Source: Byssochlamys sp. IMV 00236 (Eukaryota; Ascomycota; Eurotiomycetes; Eurotiales; Thermoascaceae). From it: a DNA stretch of 64,000 nt. The DNA is taken from assembly GCA_001931875.2 (NCBI GenBank), contig MSJH02000657.1:248001-312000 (forward strand). Direction: 5' to 3'. Position numbers and translations under genes: made by a program. Below, piece after piece: positions 24,237 through 36,406 of this stretch; within the stretch, counting starts at the first letter, position 1, and every line of letters starts with the position of its first letter. The notes below the pieces were generated by a model. That model did not search any database and had not been told where the DNA came from. It was given only the letters and a program-made list of their open reading frames with translations.

Positions 24237-25119
24237 GGGATCTGAAGCTAGGCATATAATCAGTAAATACGCCGTTCTTGTTGGCTGTAAACAGTGATTG
24301 ATTTACTTATTGCTCCGTTCTGACCATCATCGTCCTTCTGCTAGTACTCCGTACATGGCACAACGGGCTAGACCAACATGTAAACAAGAACCTTACATGC
24401 AAGCTAGATCCTTTGGGAACCGGATTTTTAGCTCGTCTCCAACAAGAACAATAATAACCATCCAAGGGTTTAGAGTTGCGACAAAGTTCCGGTCGTCCGG
24501 GTATGCCATCCCGCCTGTCTCGCGGCGGCGGTTGAGATACCCGATACTTTTCTCGAACAGACTCCGACTAATTCTTTTGATAGGCTCAGCTCGTGTCCTT
24601 TGCAAGGCTAGGATTCCGATCGCCACTGGGGATACTCGGGCGTTCGTGTCGTTTAAGCCCCTTCCGTCGTGCGGGGCGGAACCAAGAGGAAATGGGCCAG
24701 CTAGCGGCGAGTAGAGCGATCTGCTACAGGGCAAACGTCGAAGCAAGAGGGTTGATGCCTTGATGGAGCTGTTCCCGCACATACCCGATGGACACTAGAT
24801 AGAACAGGGAGAAGTTAGAAGTCGTAAAATCGGGACGTGAGGCTAACCTACCCCAGACTTCCCCGGACTGCGAGAGACGCAAGCGGAGGAGAAGACGAGG
24901 CCAAACGCTCAGCTGAACTCCCCGCAAAAAGCCCCCTCACCGCTCACCATCCAGTTCATGTTCATGTTCATGTTCGAGTTCGAGTTCATCTGTTCATGCT
25001 GGGTAACGCACTCACTTGACTCCGGTGTTTCCACTGCTTCCCTGCCTGGTCGCGTGTGACACCGAGGATACCAGTCATTTCTCAACAGAGGATAGATAAT
25101 CTGCTCCTCGTCGTTGTCC
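24237..25119. other. Intergenic, promoter of the Zn2Cys6 gene
   Basis: No convincing gene. A short tandem TTCATG/TTCGAG stretch (24957-24987) of hexamer-like units lies about 135 bp upstream of the regulator start. Confidence 0.5.
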
Positions 25120-28084
25120 ATGGCCCAACTGCCCCCGGCCGACCCCTGCGCGAGCCTCCAGGGGCAACAGATCCTCAGCATCAGGACTTCGCCCAAGGCG
25201 CAGTCCGGGAGGGCGGAATTACCACGTCGTCGACAGAATCGGAGCTGTGATCAGTGTCGCAAGGGCAAGAGAGCCTGCGACGCGGCCATCGTGGGGAAGA
25301 CAGGTTCGCCCACCTCATCGTCGACATCCAGTGGTTCTCCTGACACCGGGGTCCCTGCTGCGGGCCCATGTTCGAATTGCAGGCGATGGAGGAAGGAGTG
25401 CACGTTCAAGTGGCTCCATTCAGTACAGACCAAGAGTTCGAAGCGGCGAAGGAAATCTGAAACCGCTCAGGACAGCGCAGAGTGCGAACCGATCGCAGCA
25501 GCGTTGAATGAGTCGAACCTACAGATTCCGGGCACTTACGTTGGTCCACCGGCCGATCCCACAGCAAACCACGAGAATCCTTCGCTATGGGAGCAACAAG
25601 ATCCACTGACCGCGGCCCTGCGATGGCAGGACTCGTCGGACAGCTCAGATCTGTCCGGAAGTAGAGGCCCTGATTCCGTCGAAGATGACATGTCAGTAGT
25701 AGAGACAGACGTAATCGGCTTTGCTATCAGGCACGACGAACCGATGCAGCATGAACAGACGATGAGAGGCTATCAAGGTAAGCTTGTTGATCCACCACGT
25801 ACCTTTGGTAAAGCAGCAACGATAGTGATAAAATTGTTACCATATGCTAACAATGTCATTATTAGATCTAAATAGGCCTCAATCCTACCCTCCCAATTAC
25901 GTCTCTGAGGAAGGTGAACACCCGCGTCGTCATGCCTTGCAATCAGAGAGGCATCCTTATCGGAAAAAGACATCGTCGCCACCAAAGACGGTCAGCGAGT
26001 TGCTACACCAGTCAGGAAAACTGTCACAATCTTTCAGTCGTTCTGCATTGACCCAAAATCTTCTTCGAATCTATCGCGATAGCATGGAGAATGCCCTGTC
26101 TTGTTGGCTTATAGAGAGAACCTGTCCGTACAGCGGACCAGTCACTTTGAGCGGCAAGAGACCGGACGTTCCTCCGCCGTTTTCTATGAAGTCCGAATGG
26201 GGTCCGAATTGGTCGAATCGAATCTGCACACGAGTCTGCCGCCTGGACCGCGCTTACTCGATGATACGCGGGCGGAGCTTGACTTCTACGGAAGAGAAGG
26301 CAGCTTCTCGGGCGCTCCATACCTCCATTATGGCCTTTGCTACGCAGTGGACGCAGACAGGTCGCCCTATTGTGGAGGATGGCAGCGCCGATTCCTCAAT
26401 ATCTCCGAAGGGTATCCATCGATCAATCCAGGAATCGTGTTGGAACCAGGCATATAAAGCACTGAATGATTCAGTCGGTATAGAATCATTTCGCGTGGTC
26501 TTTGCTCACATCATTTTCTCTCTCACTCTACGGCCATTGAACGTGAAGCAACATTTAGAGGCCATGAATGCGCGGCGCTGTATCAGCTGTCAGCGGAGAC
26601 GAAGTTCTGTTAACTTGTCATCCGGAGAACCACCGAGTGACTGTACTTGCGGTGTATCAGACTTTTCAGAGCTGTCGGAGATACTTGACTCTGACAAGGC
26701 CCCCCTCTTCCTGGAGACGGCAGTTCGGCAGATGTACACTTATCGACACAAATTGGCAGGGGTCCAGCGCCGTGGCGCCCTAGCCGGTCAACATAGAAGC
26801 GGAGGAGAAAGTCCATCGACAATGGATCCTTTCGCACCATTCGCGCCTCCAGAACGGAGAGCGAGCATCGGTGGACCTCCACAGCCGAGCTCACAAACAC
26901 AAATGGTGTTAAGTGCTACCGATTACGAGACTTTCAACCTACTCTTTTGGCTGGGTATCATGTTCGACACCTTGTCCGCCGTCATGTATCAACGCCCCCC
27001 GGTGGTCTCGGATGAAGATAGCGATGTCACCACTGCAATACCTGAAGAGCGAGCTCAGTCCACGGCCATGGAGAATGAAATCGATCTGAACGGATGGAAC
27101 ATGCTTTCTGTGTACGCCGATGCCGGGAAGAAAGGAAAGGAGATATGGGGTGATTTCTTTCTTGACAAGAGACCTGTCACACGCTGGAAGAATATCACCA
27201 ACTGGCCTTGTTCTTATGAAGAGGCGGCCGAGATCCTGTCTGATGCTGCGCCGGTCAAAGTGCTGATCTACCGTCGCTTGACGCGCTTGCAGACGTTGAT
27301 CTATCGAGGTGCTCCTGCTGAGGAACTTGAAGAAGCAGTTCAGGAGTCACTTCGGGTATATCAGTACTGGAACCATACCTACGGGCGGTTCATGCTAGGC
27401 TGCGTCACGCATCACGAGAGCCTTCCACCTCGAGTGCAGTCATGGTACATTCTCCTCGCCGCCCATTGGCATCTCGCCCCCATCCTGATGGCCGATATCT
27501 TGGACGGGACAGACAGAGCTGGTATAGGCGTCGAATCAGAGCGAGAGTCGAGGCGCGCCACACACTTTTCCTCTGCCTTGCGAAAGGAAAATGCCTTTGC
27601 TGTCTCAGAACTGGCTCGCTGCTGCAGTCATGACCAAGCTTCGTCTTTCTCCAAGGCCGCCGAGTTCCACGATGCGGTTAATTCCCAGGCTCTCCTCACT
27701 GAGCCATGGACAGCCGTTCTTATCCGCTCTTTCGCTCGAGCAGGATATATCCTTCTAGACGGTGTCGCTGCTCCGCCCTCGGGTGAGGAACCCCCAAACA
27801 TCTACCTTGCGCAGCCCGGCATGCTCGAGGAGTCCAGACGACGCTGCCAGATGTGCATCGATGCTCTACGTTGGATAGGCAGAAAGTCAGACATGGCGTT
27901 CCTTGCCGCCAGGGCGCTATCCGACAGTTATGAGGCGAGAATCAATGGCGCCCGACGAAGCACCACGTCTGCGGAGATCTCAGAGATCCCATTCCCGGAA
28001 GTCGAAGTTCCTGACTACCAAACACACGATGATTGTTCACGCGATGACATTCTATATCCGCTGGTTGGATCTATTGCTGGGTAG
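25120..28084 (+). CDS. Zn2Cys6 transcription factor with long zinc-cluster loop
   Basis: Two exons, 25120-25777 and 25866-28084, with an 88 bp intron (GTAAGC donor, GCTAAC branch, TTAG acceptor). The product has 958 residues. I take the ATG at 25120 (TCCATGG context). The zinc cluster has Cys at 43, 46, 53, 84, 87 and 94: Cx2Cx6C, then 30 residues rich in Ser/Thr/Gly/Pro, then Cx2Cx6C. That loop is far longer than the usual 5-16. The basic stretch RKGKRA and the following RRWRKECTFKW are typical of DNA-contacting and linker segments. A Ser/Glu-rich region follows. The C-terminal two-thirds contains a fungal regulator middle region, for example FWLGIMFDTLSAVMYQRPP at about residues 605-623. 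It is a nuclear pathway regulator. Its neighbours (BVMO, esterase, arabinofuranosidase) are possible targets, but nothing shows which. Confidence 0.92.
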
Positions 28085-28203
28085 GGTAGGGTATGGTAGG
28101 GTAGTATAGTTATTTGCTAGCGGTCACCTTGTATCCAGCCGCCATTAATTACCCATATATACAGTGTATCACATGTACTTTCCTTTCGCACGTGGTGCGA
28201 TTC

Positions 28204-28222
28204 TTTTTTTTTTTTTTTTTTT
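28204..28222. repeat. Poly-T run, 19 nt
   Basis: An uninterrupted run of 19 T, about 120 bp after the stop codon of the zinc-cluster regulator. It could be slippage-prone and is likely in the 3' UTR or just beyond. Confidence 0.85.
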
Positions 28223-28527
28223 GTCTTCTTAAACATCCTTGTTTTGTTCTTCTAGCTCCGTAATCAACGAGACCATATCGATGAAATATATACGTAGAAT
28301 CGACCATATAAAATCCCTCATTCCCCTCCCCCCATCTCTACGATAGAGTTAGTTAGCGCACGCACACGCAATATAATAATTCACCATATTCTAAATCAAC
28401 ATTCCATCTTACAAAGTAAATACATACATACGTACCCACTAAGTAATTCTTTCCTTCCCATATCAAAAACAATACGTACTCGTACTCGAAAACGCAAGTA
28501 CCAATCCAAAAAAAATCAGGCAAAAAA

Positions 28528-28599
28528 TGGAGTTGCGGGGAATCGAACCCCGGACCTCATCCATGCTAAGGATGCATTATACCACTAAACCACAACCCC
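28528..28599 (-). tRNA. tRNA-Ala (anticodon AGC), copy 3
   Basis: 72 nt without intron, anticodon AGC, G3:U70. It differs from copies 1 and 2 at both halves of one acceptor pair: position 6 is T and position 67 is A, instead of C and G, so pairing is kept. The upstream box reads TTCATCAAAT, a two-base variant of ATCATCCAAT. A T6 tract follows the 3' end (ATTTTTTGCC), shared with copy 4. Confidence 0.97.
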
Positions 28600-29606
28600 A
28601 TTTGATGAAAGAACGGTCGGGAAATACGTTACTTATACCATGATTATTGGCTGTTAGTTCAGTTCTCAGTTAGACGATGGTAGTTAGTTATGCCTGTAAT
28701 AATAATTTGATCGAGAGTAGGTAGATTTAAATTAAGGTGTGTAGCCGGTAGGTAAGTGCATATTCTTGATGACTAGGTAGCTCATTATTCCAATCCTACT
28801 CTTTGAGCAGCATAGGTGGTCGCATTAACCTGAAAGTGTTAGTTGCTTTGGTACTCCGCATTTCATTTGTCGTAAGAAGATGGATAGTTAGAAAGTGCAA
28901 GCTATTGTTATTGTTATTGAGTTACCATCTACTATTTACTACATATAATGCTCAAGATTAAGATGATAAGATGATTACCATGTGGTATTTAAAAGAAAAG
29001 TAGCTAACAATCTCCATGCCGAAGCACTCTGGTATTTCTAAGTACGTTGGTGCAATATAGACGCCTGTGAACTATTTCCCTTTTCGCCAATTTGAACAGA
29101 ACACCGCACCCAGATACTGTGGAAAAAAACAAGCAGTAATCCCAGAGAAAGCTCTCTGTTCGAGCTGGGTATAATAAAAAACAAATGCTTTTGATCACGT
29201 AATTCAGGTCATTAAAATGTGTATGTTCAATGCGATTTGCAAATTCCAAGGGAAGGAAAAAAGAATCCCTCTCGAACAGCCCATCATGACGCGTTCGAAG
29301 GGTCATGAATGATCGAACAGTGAGACGTCGCGGACGTCGAGACTAGGTCTGGCGAATCAAGGAGTAGACAGTAGTCAGAACGGGAAGCTGATGGAACCGT
29401 GGTTGATGTCAGTTCCAACGGCATCCGCGGTTCTGGCATCCCATGGATGATGAACGCGCAAGCAACTTTAATTGTCCCAAAGCACACAGGCGAACCAGGC
29501 CCCCGGTCTTAATGACTAATAGCAGATTCATGACTTCGTAAGAGTTCCGGTGCAGTCCAAACAGAGGATGCAGATGGAACTACTGCAAACCGCAGGATGA
29601 GCGGTT
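28600..29606. other. Intergenic, no supported gene
   Basis: About 1 kb between tRNA-Ala copy 3 and the arrestin gene. The region is AT-rich, and the short frames show no domain. Confidence 0.5.
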
Positions 29607-31259
29607 TCACCGTACAACACCCTGTGCGACATCAGACGAGTCGCCTTCGTCTTCGGGATGAGCACGACCTCTGGTCTCAATTGGTGGTCCGGCAACGAGG
29701 TCGTCGGTGGTCAGTCGTGCCCTCTCCTGAGGACGACTCTCCATGCTTTCCATTGATGGTCGGGAGGACCTGGTGGAGTCACCATCAAGTCGCAAGTGCT
29801 CCATCCTCTCGAGGTCCTGGTAGTCAGGGAGCGGTAGTGGAGAGCCTCGGTAATCTTCCATGGTGCTGTTGACGTCCAACATCGCGTATCCGGGAGGGCT
29901 GGCAGGTACATCGTTGTAGACAGGTGGCATCTCCTCGTCCCAGCTGATGCCCAGTCCACTCCGCTCGGTGACGTGCAGGTGGAACTGCATCCGGAGAACA
30001 CGGGCAGCTCCGGTGGGCGTGATAAGTTTGGTGTTGCGGTTGGGGCAGAACTCCTCGGCGACGATAAGTTCGATCACCAGATTGTGCTTCACCTCTAGTC
30101 CACCGGGGGCGTCCATATCACACACTGGGTTGCAGCCAGGTTTGATGTTCGCATCGAATTCCATCGTAATCTCACCTCCAGCGGTGTCGAAGTCCGTTTT
30201 CCATCCACTCTTCTCCTCATTGTGTCCGATGATTCTGGTTTCCTGGTGCAGGACTCCCTTTCCTTCCCCGCCGACCTTGTGAGCATGTTTCGCGCAAGCA
30301 GTGGAGATGATCTTCTGGTGCTCTTCAATGCGCCACATCATCTTCCGTAGGCGCCATCTCGTCTGGGTCTCCTCGCCCTTGTCGACCACTCCGCTCAGAG
30401 TCATTTGAACCGGGAAGGTTCCAATGGGATGGACGACGGAAGGAAGCACCACCCGACCGGTGAGATTAGTGGGAGGGAAGATGCGGATGGAGGACTTGTC
30501 ATTTCCGGGCAGAATGGCGCGACGGATCGTCAACGGTGTCTGGAAGGTAAACTCCTCTCCAGTCGAGGTCAGGGCCCTGGCCGAGAGCTTATATTCTACC
30601 CCTCCCAGTGTGCCATTGGCAGAAGCGGGGAGATGGCCGGGGAACAAGTAACTGAAAGGATAGTCATGTTTGCCGCGCTGCAGCTTGGCGGGTTCTGTCA
30701 AGAAATCCCACTCACACAGCGGTTCTGTGCGGGTGGAACAGTTGGGACAGTCCCTCGAGACTGGCTTCTTCGTGCTGATACTGGATGTCAAGCGCATCTC
30801 AAGCTTCTGGAGAGTGACCGCACCAGGGATCTCCGCCACATCGATCAGGAGACGGCCAGACATCAGAGCGCCGCTCGAGTTTGCTGGACTGCCATAGAAG
30901 ACGAGGGGTGGGGATTCGAAGATGACGTCCAGCTGGGCCGGAGGTTGATGAGACTCGTCTCTGGCTGCTGGACGCTCCTTTGACCGCGACGAACGCCCCA
31001 GGCTGCGGCGCTTCTCCTTGCTTTCCTTGTGGGGGTGGATGAGAGATTCGAGAGATTCCATGGAGAACGACAGACGACGCTCAGGGATTAGAGCCTGCAC
31101 GGCATGAGCATTCGCAGGTTGCTTCCGCGACACCGTTTGGTGGGAGATTTCGTTGACTGACGACGATGAAGAGTTGTTGGAGTGTGTGGAAGCGGTAGCA
31201 GAATTGTGTAGAGAAGAGGCGACGGGCCGGACGAAATTAGGGAGGAGACGGCCGGGCAT
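29607..31259 (-). CDS. Arrestin-related trafficking adaptor (LDB19/Art1-like)
   Basis: Single exon, 550 residues, ATG at 31259 in a CACCATGC context. The N-terminal 110 residues are Ser-rich and basic, probably disordered and phosphorylated. The arrestin fold runs from about 110 to 435, starting with LDVIFESPPLVFYGSP and including a Cys-x-x-Cys insert (CPNCSTRTEPLCEWDF) typical of the LDB19 group. Two PPxY motifs follow, PPVY at 445-448 and PPGY at 455-458; these would bind the WW domains of the Rsp5/HulA ubiquitin ligase. The tail is acidic and Ser/Arg-rich. Its role by family is to recruit the ligase to plasma-membrane transporters and trigger their endocytosis in response to nutrients. Substrate transporters cannot be told from sequence. 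Confidence 0.9.
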   Translation of the reverse strand: MPGRLLPNFVRPVASSLHNSATASTHSNNSSSSSVNEISHQTVSRKQPANAHAVQALIPERRLSFSMESLESLIHPHKESKEKRRSLGRSSRSKERPAARDESHQPPAQLDVIFESPPLVFYGSPANSSGALMSGRLLIDVAEIPGAVTLQKLEMRLTSSISTKKPVSRDCPNCSTRTEPLCEWDFLTEPAKLQRGKHDYPFSYLFPGHLPASANGTLGGVEYKLSARALTSTGEEFTFQTPLTIRRAILPGNDKSSIRIFPPTNLTGRVVLPSVVHPIGTFPVQMTLSGVVDKGEETQTRWRLRKMMWRIEEHQKIISTACAKHAHKVGGEGKGVLHQETRIIGHNEEKSGWKTDFDTAGGEITMEFDANIKPGCNPVCDMDAPGGLEVKHNLVIELIVAEEFCPNRNTKLITPTGAARVLRMQFHLHVTERSGLGISWDEEMPPVYNDVPASPPGYAMLDVNSTMEDYRGSPLPLPDYQDLERMEHLRLDGDSTRSSRPSMESMESRPQERARLTTDDLVAGPPIETRGRAHPEDEGDSSDVAQGVVR

Positions 31260-34200
31260 GGTGGGCGAGCTTCACGCCTTGGGCGAAGAAGTTAAGGATG
31301 TAGACTTTTAAGATCCCCCTCCCCCAAGAGATAAGACAATCAGGCTGTTCCCTTGTATAAAAAAAAAAAACTCAGATAGCCAATGGCGAGTGGTGAATGG
31401 CGCGGACAGTGGCTTTGTCCGAGTGACGTTTGCGGAAAGAGACGCTCTCTGCGGATGCGACGTAGAAAGTGCAATTGAAGTATAAAATGCGGATTCGGCA
31501 GTTATAGTCTTCGAGTTGATGAGATGAGTGAGAAGAAAGACGTGGCACGGCGGTTCACATATACATCGTCCTCCGCGCGAGATCCTGCAGCAATGACGGC
31601 AGCGCAGGCGCAATCTAGACTGGGGAAGTCGTGATCCAGTCCCTGTGGTGAGATGTGCGTGAGATGGAAGCGGGTTATTCTTAGGTATTATGCGCGCAGC
31701 AAACAGGGTATCACAGATGAGAAGCGAGTACGCAAAGTCGTGGTGTCAAAAAGTCTCAAGAAGAAGTAATAATAATACTACCAAGATCGCATTCTACAAC
31801 TCCCTGGTGGGCGCCAGGGAGGTTTTGTAGTCTATGTCTCGAACAAAACATTTGCCAGGCGGCAAGGGGCCACCGAGGACCCAGCAGCCAACGTCTTTCC
31901 CAGATCCATCTAAGCTTCGACCAAGGAACGAGATTTTTCTCCGTCGAGACTTTTTCTTCTTTTTTTTTTCAGACCAGGTGGTTCATTCCAGGGCATTCGG
32001 AGCGTACCTTGACGGCCTAGCCACCGATGCTCGCGGACAAGTGGGGTCTCGTTTCGAATCGACAGGTCTCGACACCGTCTCGTTTCTTACCGGATACCAT
32101 ACCATACCATCATCATACAGCCAGCGGGATGACACCATCTGGGTTTAGAGGAGTACTATGATTAGATACCTACCTACCTGAGGTATGACCCTGACTCATT
32201 TTGCCCTCATCAACATGAAACAGAAAAGGACCAAAAGAAAGCTTCATCTTCTGAAAGTCTAGAACTCCTAGTAATAATTCGTCAGATGTGTATACTGCTC
32301 TTGAGACGTAGTCATGGTCCAAGCAAAAGCAAGGGTAGTCTAGATAGATCACCCTGCAGTGTGCACACTATGGTAACTGTTGTTGCAGGGTTAACTAACT
32401 ACTCCACTGCATCAGGTCATGCTTCCCATCCAACTCTGACATGCGGGGTAGATACGGCTGTACTGTACTTGCGACGGACATATAATCGATCGCCTTGATC
32501 AAGAATAATAACAGCATACTAACGACCGTGCATTGTTGATGACTGGATGGATGCAGTAGATGCCGTCGCCGGGGAATCGGAGACGAGTCCCTGACTCCCT
32601 GATCACCTCCGGGCGAGAGTTTAGGGTACGTGGCCTGTCACGTGCTGAACCAAGTAGATATTGTCGGTGGATAAATGATGGCAATCTGTGAGATCGAGAT
32701 GAGCAATGGCGTTGACATTCCGCGCAATGCCAGGATCATGTTGTGCTATGCGCTTGACGTGTCGCAACGGTCACCCGCCATCGCCGTCATCGGCTCATCA
32801 CGTGGCGCCATTGTCAGGCTGTTGACCGCCCAGGAACTTGTAGCCGGACTGGCACTGCCGCTTTGCCGGACCCAGCATGCACCATGGGCAATACCGATTG
32901 TGACGATCACAATACGGTAACAATACGGCTGCGAACAAAGAAGGCGCAGCCCTATTTGGCGATCCCGCGGGCGCCAGGATGCTCCACCAGACACACCGGG
33001 CTGCCATTGGCTCCCCTCCAGACCCAGGGAAAATTCTGAGGATTCTCCTGTTTGGGCTCCTCGTCGCTTAACCCCGCACTGTCTGCTCTGCCGGGCCCGC
33101 GGGGATTATTATTGCGCAGGAGAGCAGCTCGGCTATCCTCATATTATTATACTGTAGTATGTTATTGCATTTGGCACATGAACTCGACCCCCTTTCTGCA
33201 CAGGGGTCACTACAATTTTCTCGAGAATCTAGGCTGTCTCAATATCTTTTAGTTTGGCCACTTGGTGCTCTGTGCGCTCGTTTCTGGGGGATGATGCAGC
33301 GTGATGACAGCTGGGATGGCAGACTAATTACCTAACAGCTTTGTTCTCATTGCAAGTCCGGGGTCAACAAGCTTAATGCGCTACCTTTCTCCCCTGCCAC
33401 GTCGTCCATAGAGATCTCGCCATCGGGAGCGTGGCCGTGTTTCGACGCCAGAAGTCAGGGTCTGGTCTCTACTCTAAGCTTACTACTCTATTACTACTAC
33501 TACTGATCATACATGATGATACATACTCCTCCCCGAAGCGCATCACGCTCGATCCAACGGGTACCTTGCGAACCTGCTTCGCGCTATGGAGACGGATTCG
33601 TTGAAGCTCTCCCGGTGCAATCATCGGGAAGATCGCACCATTCATCCCTGGCCCGGTACCCTCGTGGTCTGATGGAGAGTAGGTATGATCCTACCTCCTT
33701 GTTAGGGAGATTAAGATAATAATTTCGGACTCGCTCCCGGCCCATGACTCCCGGATGCCGGGCCGTGTATATTATTGGGTCACGACTTGCGGTGTGTTCT
33801 ACCCATAACATACATTTTTGCTCTGATCTATACTGAAACATCTCCCTCTGCAACAGCGTATCTCAGTTATCAATCTAAACGACGAGTATAGCCGGCAATA
33901 ATAAAATACGCCGTCTCCACCGTCGTCCATGGTTCCCGGTCTGGATGCCGCACTTCAATCCACAGCAGGAGACCGCTGGTGTCGGCTGCTCTACGGCGCT
34001 GTAGTAGATCTGTCGTCCAGCGGGTAGATTTTTTTTGACTAGGTATCTATCTCCATACAATGCCCTATTTCGAATGGTGCCCGCATCATGGCCGTCGTTG
34101 CGAAGCCAGATCCACCTACACACGCCCGAATACTACGTTGCGCCAGCAGTTGCCATGGAACAAAGCAATCCATCTTTTCGTATTCTATCCACCGGCAAAC

Positions 34201-35532
34201 CCATGTGAGGAATTATTATTATTTAGGTCCAGTACGGTGCTTTATTATTGTGGGAAAATTATGGCTGAAAAGCACACCATCCTACAACACGGGATTCTGC
34301 ACCCGAATCGCCTGATTTGGCCCTTTCATGTCGGCTTTAGTCAACCGTCACCGCATCGTTAGAGCCTAGTTACTGTTCTCAAGGTTGGTCTTATGTAACG
34401 CCCCGTTGCAGTAATTAAAATAATATCCTTCTGGGTCGCACGGTTGTCCCTATTTCTGTCAATTCGTGACTCATTTTGCGCTCTATAATAATAATAAAAA
34501 AATTAATTAAACCCTCAAATATGCTATGTCGCTCTTACACCGCACCGCCTGGAAAAGTCAGCCATACCCACTTGTCTATCGGGCGAGACTCGACACCGAG
34601 TGGACCGCATCGCAGCCCCTGGAGGCATTTTTTCCGCTTCAGGAATTCTCACGCTGCTTGCTCGGCATCCAGAAGTTCCTCGCGATCTCTATTTTGAGCA
34701 CCAGGCGACGGCGCGGCCTACTATTGGCTCCGTAGGCCGCCGGCGTCTGTGTAGAATATTTTTGGCTGGCGGGCCCCTCGATTAATTCTTCCATCGGCGG
34801 GTCTTGCCTTTGCTAAATAAATTCTGCCGTGTCTTCGGAGGTCTCCGTCGGCCGCTGCTAACCGCTGCCAGATCTACTAACTATCTAGTAGCAGGAAGTC
34901 CAGAGCATTATTGTTGCCATCTCTTCTTCGAACTAAGCGCTGGAGCATGGCTTCACACAATATCATTAACTAATTAACCAATTGTCAGTTTGTTGGAGAT
35001 CTCATCCTTTAATTTGCCTGCTACATTACCTATTTGCAGCGGGTTCATTGCTAACTATAGGATATGTAAATACCTACCTGGCCAGGTTCCCGGGCTCTAG
35101 GCCAAGGTCGGGCAAGCAACTTGCGAGCTTGAAGAGGTCCAATATACCGTTTGCTTTTCATACCATTTGGGATATAGCGACTGCTCTGTGTAGATATTCT
35201 CGACGTAATAATAATCTAAGTGGTATTATAAGTTAGTTTATTGCAGCTTAAGAAAGTTCGCCTTTACTTTCCCGCGGAGATAATGCTATCGCCCAGAAAT
35301 ATATATTATATATCGCACGGGAAGGCAACAGCAATATAACCCATAAGAGGGCGTAGGCGTTGCGCTATCGATTATATTTTAATTCAATATTCAAGATAGA
35401 CTATTATAATAATGATATCCCCATTGCTATAAATACGCATCTGCAGCAACCTGAGTCGTTACCGTCTTACAAAAAAGCGACTCTCTGAAGATTCCCTCTT
35501 AAATCACATTGAGGAGCAGACTATCATCCAAT
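31260..35532. other. Gene-poor 4.3 kb stretch
   Basis: No frame longer than about 100 codons and no recognisable domain on either strand. The left edge is the promoter of the arrestin gene. Rightwards the sequence is increasingly rich in TAATAAT/TATTATT strings and has a (TAC)n patch near 33480-33505. It could be decayed, mutated repeat DNA, but I cannot identify a transposon, terminal repeats or target duplication. Confidence 0.5.
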
Positions 35533-35604
35533 GGGGTTGTGGTTTAGTGGTATAATGCATCCTTAGCATGGATGAGGTCCGGGGTTCGATTCCCCGCAAC
35601 TCCA
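35533..35604 (+). tRNA. tRNA-Ala (anticodon AGC), copy 4
   Basis: 72 nt identical to copy 3, including the T6:A67 acceptor pair, anticodon AGC and G3:U70. Upstream is ATCATCCAAT as in copies 1 and 2. Downstream is ATTTTTTGCC as in copy 3, a Pol III terminator. Confidence 0.97.
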
Positions 35605-36406
35605 TTTTTTGCCGATTTAATATTTTTTTGTCTCTCCACGAAGAGGAGGGATGTGTCTAGTCTATACTGCTACCTAGGTACTGACATTGTGCAGTATTTT
35701 CATTTTTCCTCTTTGCTGTTGGTTGTATATCTAACATTGTTGATGTCGGAGAAGTCAACGAGTGACCTTGGTAGAAAAGTATCGCGTGAGCCCTGATGGA
35801 ACTCCTCTATTCAGGTCAAAGAAAGTATACGGATAGTAATAGCTTTTTCTGGCAAATGCTTGTTCAAATCTTAGATATAATCATCTCGTTCTGTTACTAC
35901 TATGTAGTATTACTTCAATTATAGTCTACATAGTACAAACATACCAACTCTACCCCTCCCCCTTTTCCTCCGGGTGTTTTATGCCACGTTACATGTTCGT
36001 TATTGGATCTTCAATTGACTTGATCTCTCATCGGAGAAACCAGAAGATTTTATGATATTTCTCGCATAATTCTTTCCTGCGTCAACAGCAAAGAACGGGG
36101 ATCATTAATTGGTGCTGTGTTATGGTGATGTCGGCTGCGCATCCGTTTCGCCGCATCGTGACCCATCCCGACTCTCCGCAGCTCCGCTCCATCTTATTAT
36201 CATCGCTTCGATAACGGCGACACCCTCTCTTTGCTATTCTCCTCTTGCGACGCGACGCGACGCGCAATTGGGTGCTGTCGCTTGACAATCCCAATAATTT
36301 AAAAAAAATAACTATCCTATCCAATCGCATATGATCTTCAATTGACGACGCAACCACCACCCTCACCTCCGTGTCGAGTCGAACTCGACATTTTGCCTCT
36401 CCCGCA
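35605..36406. other. Intergenic, promoter of the GPI deacetylase gene
   Basis: No supported gene. The last 300 bp before 36407 should hold the promoter of the GlcNAc-PI deacetylase; a short GACGC repeat (around 36248-36263) and a poly-A tract lie there. Confidence 0.5.
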
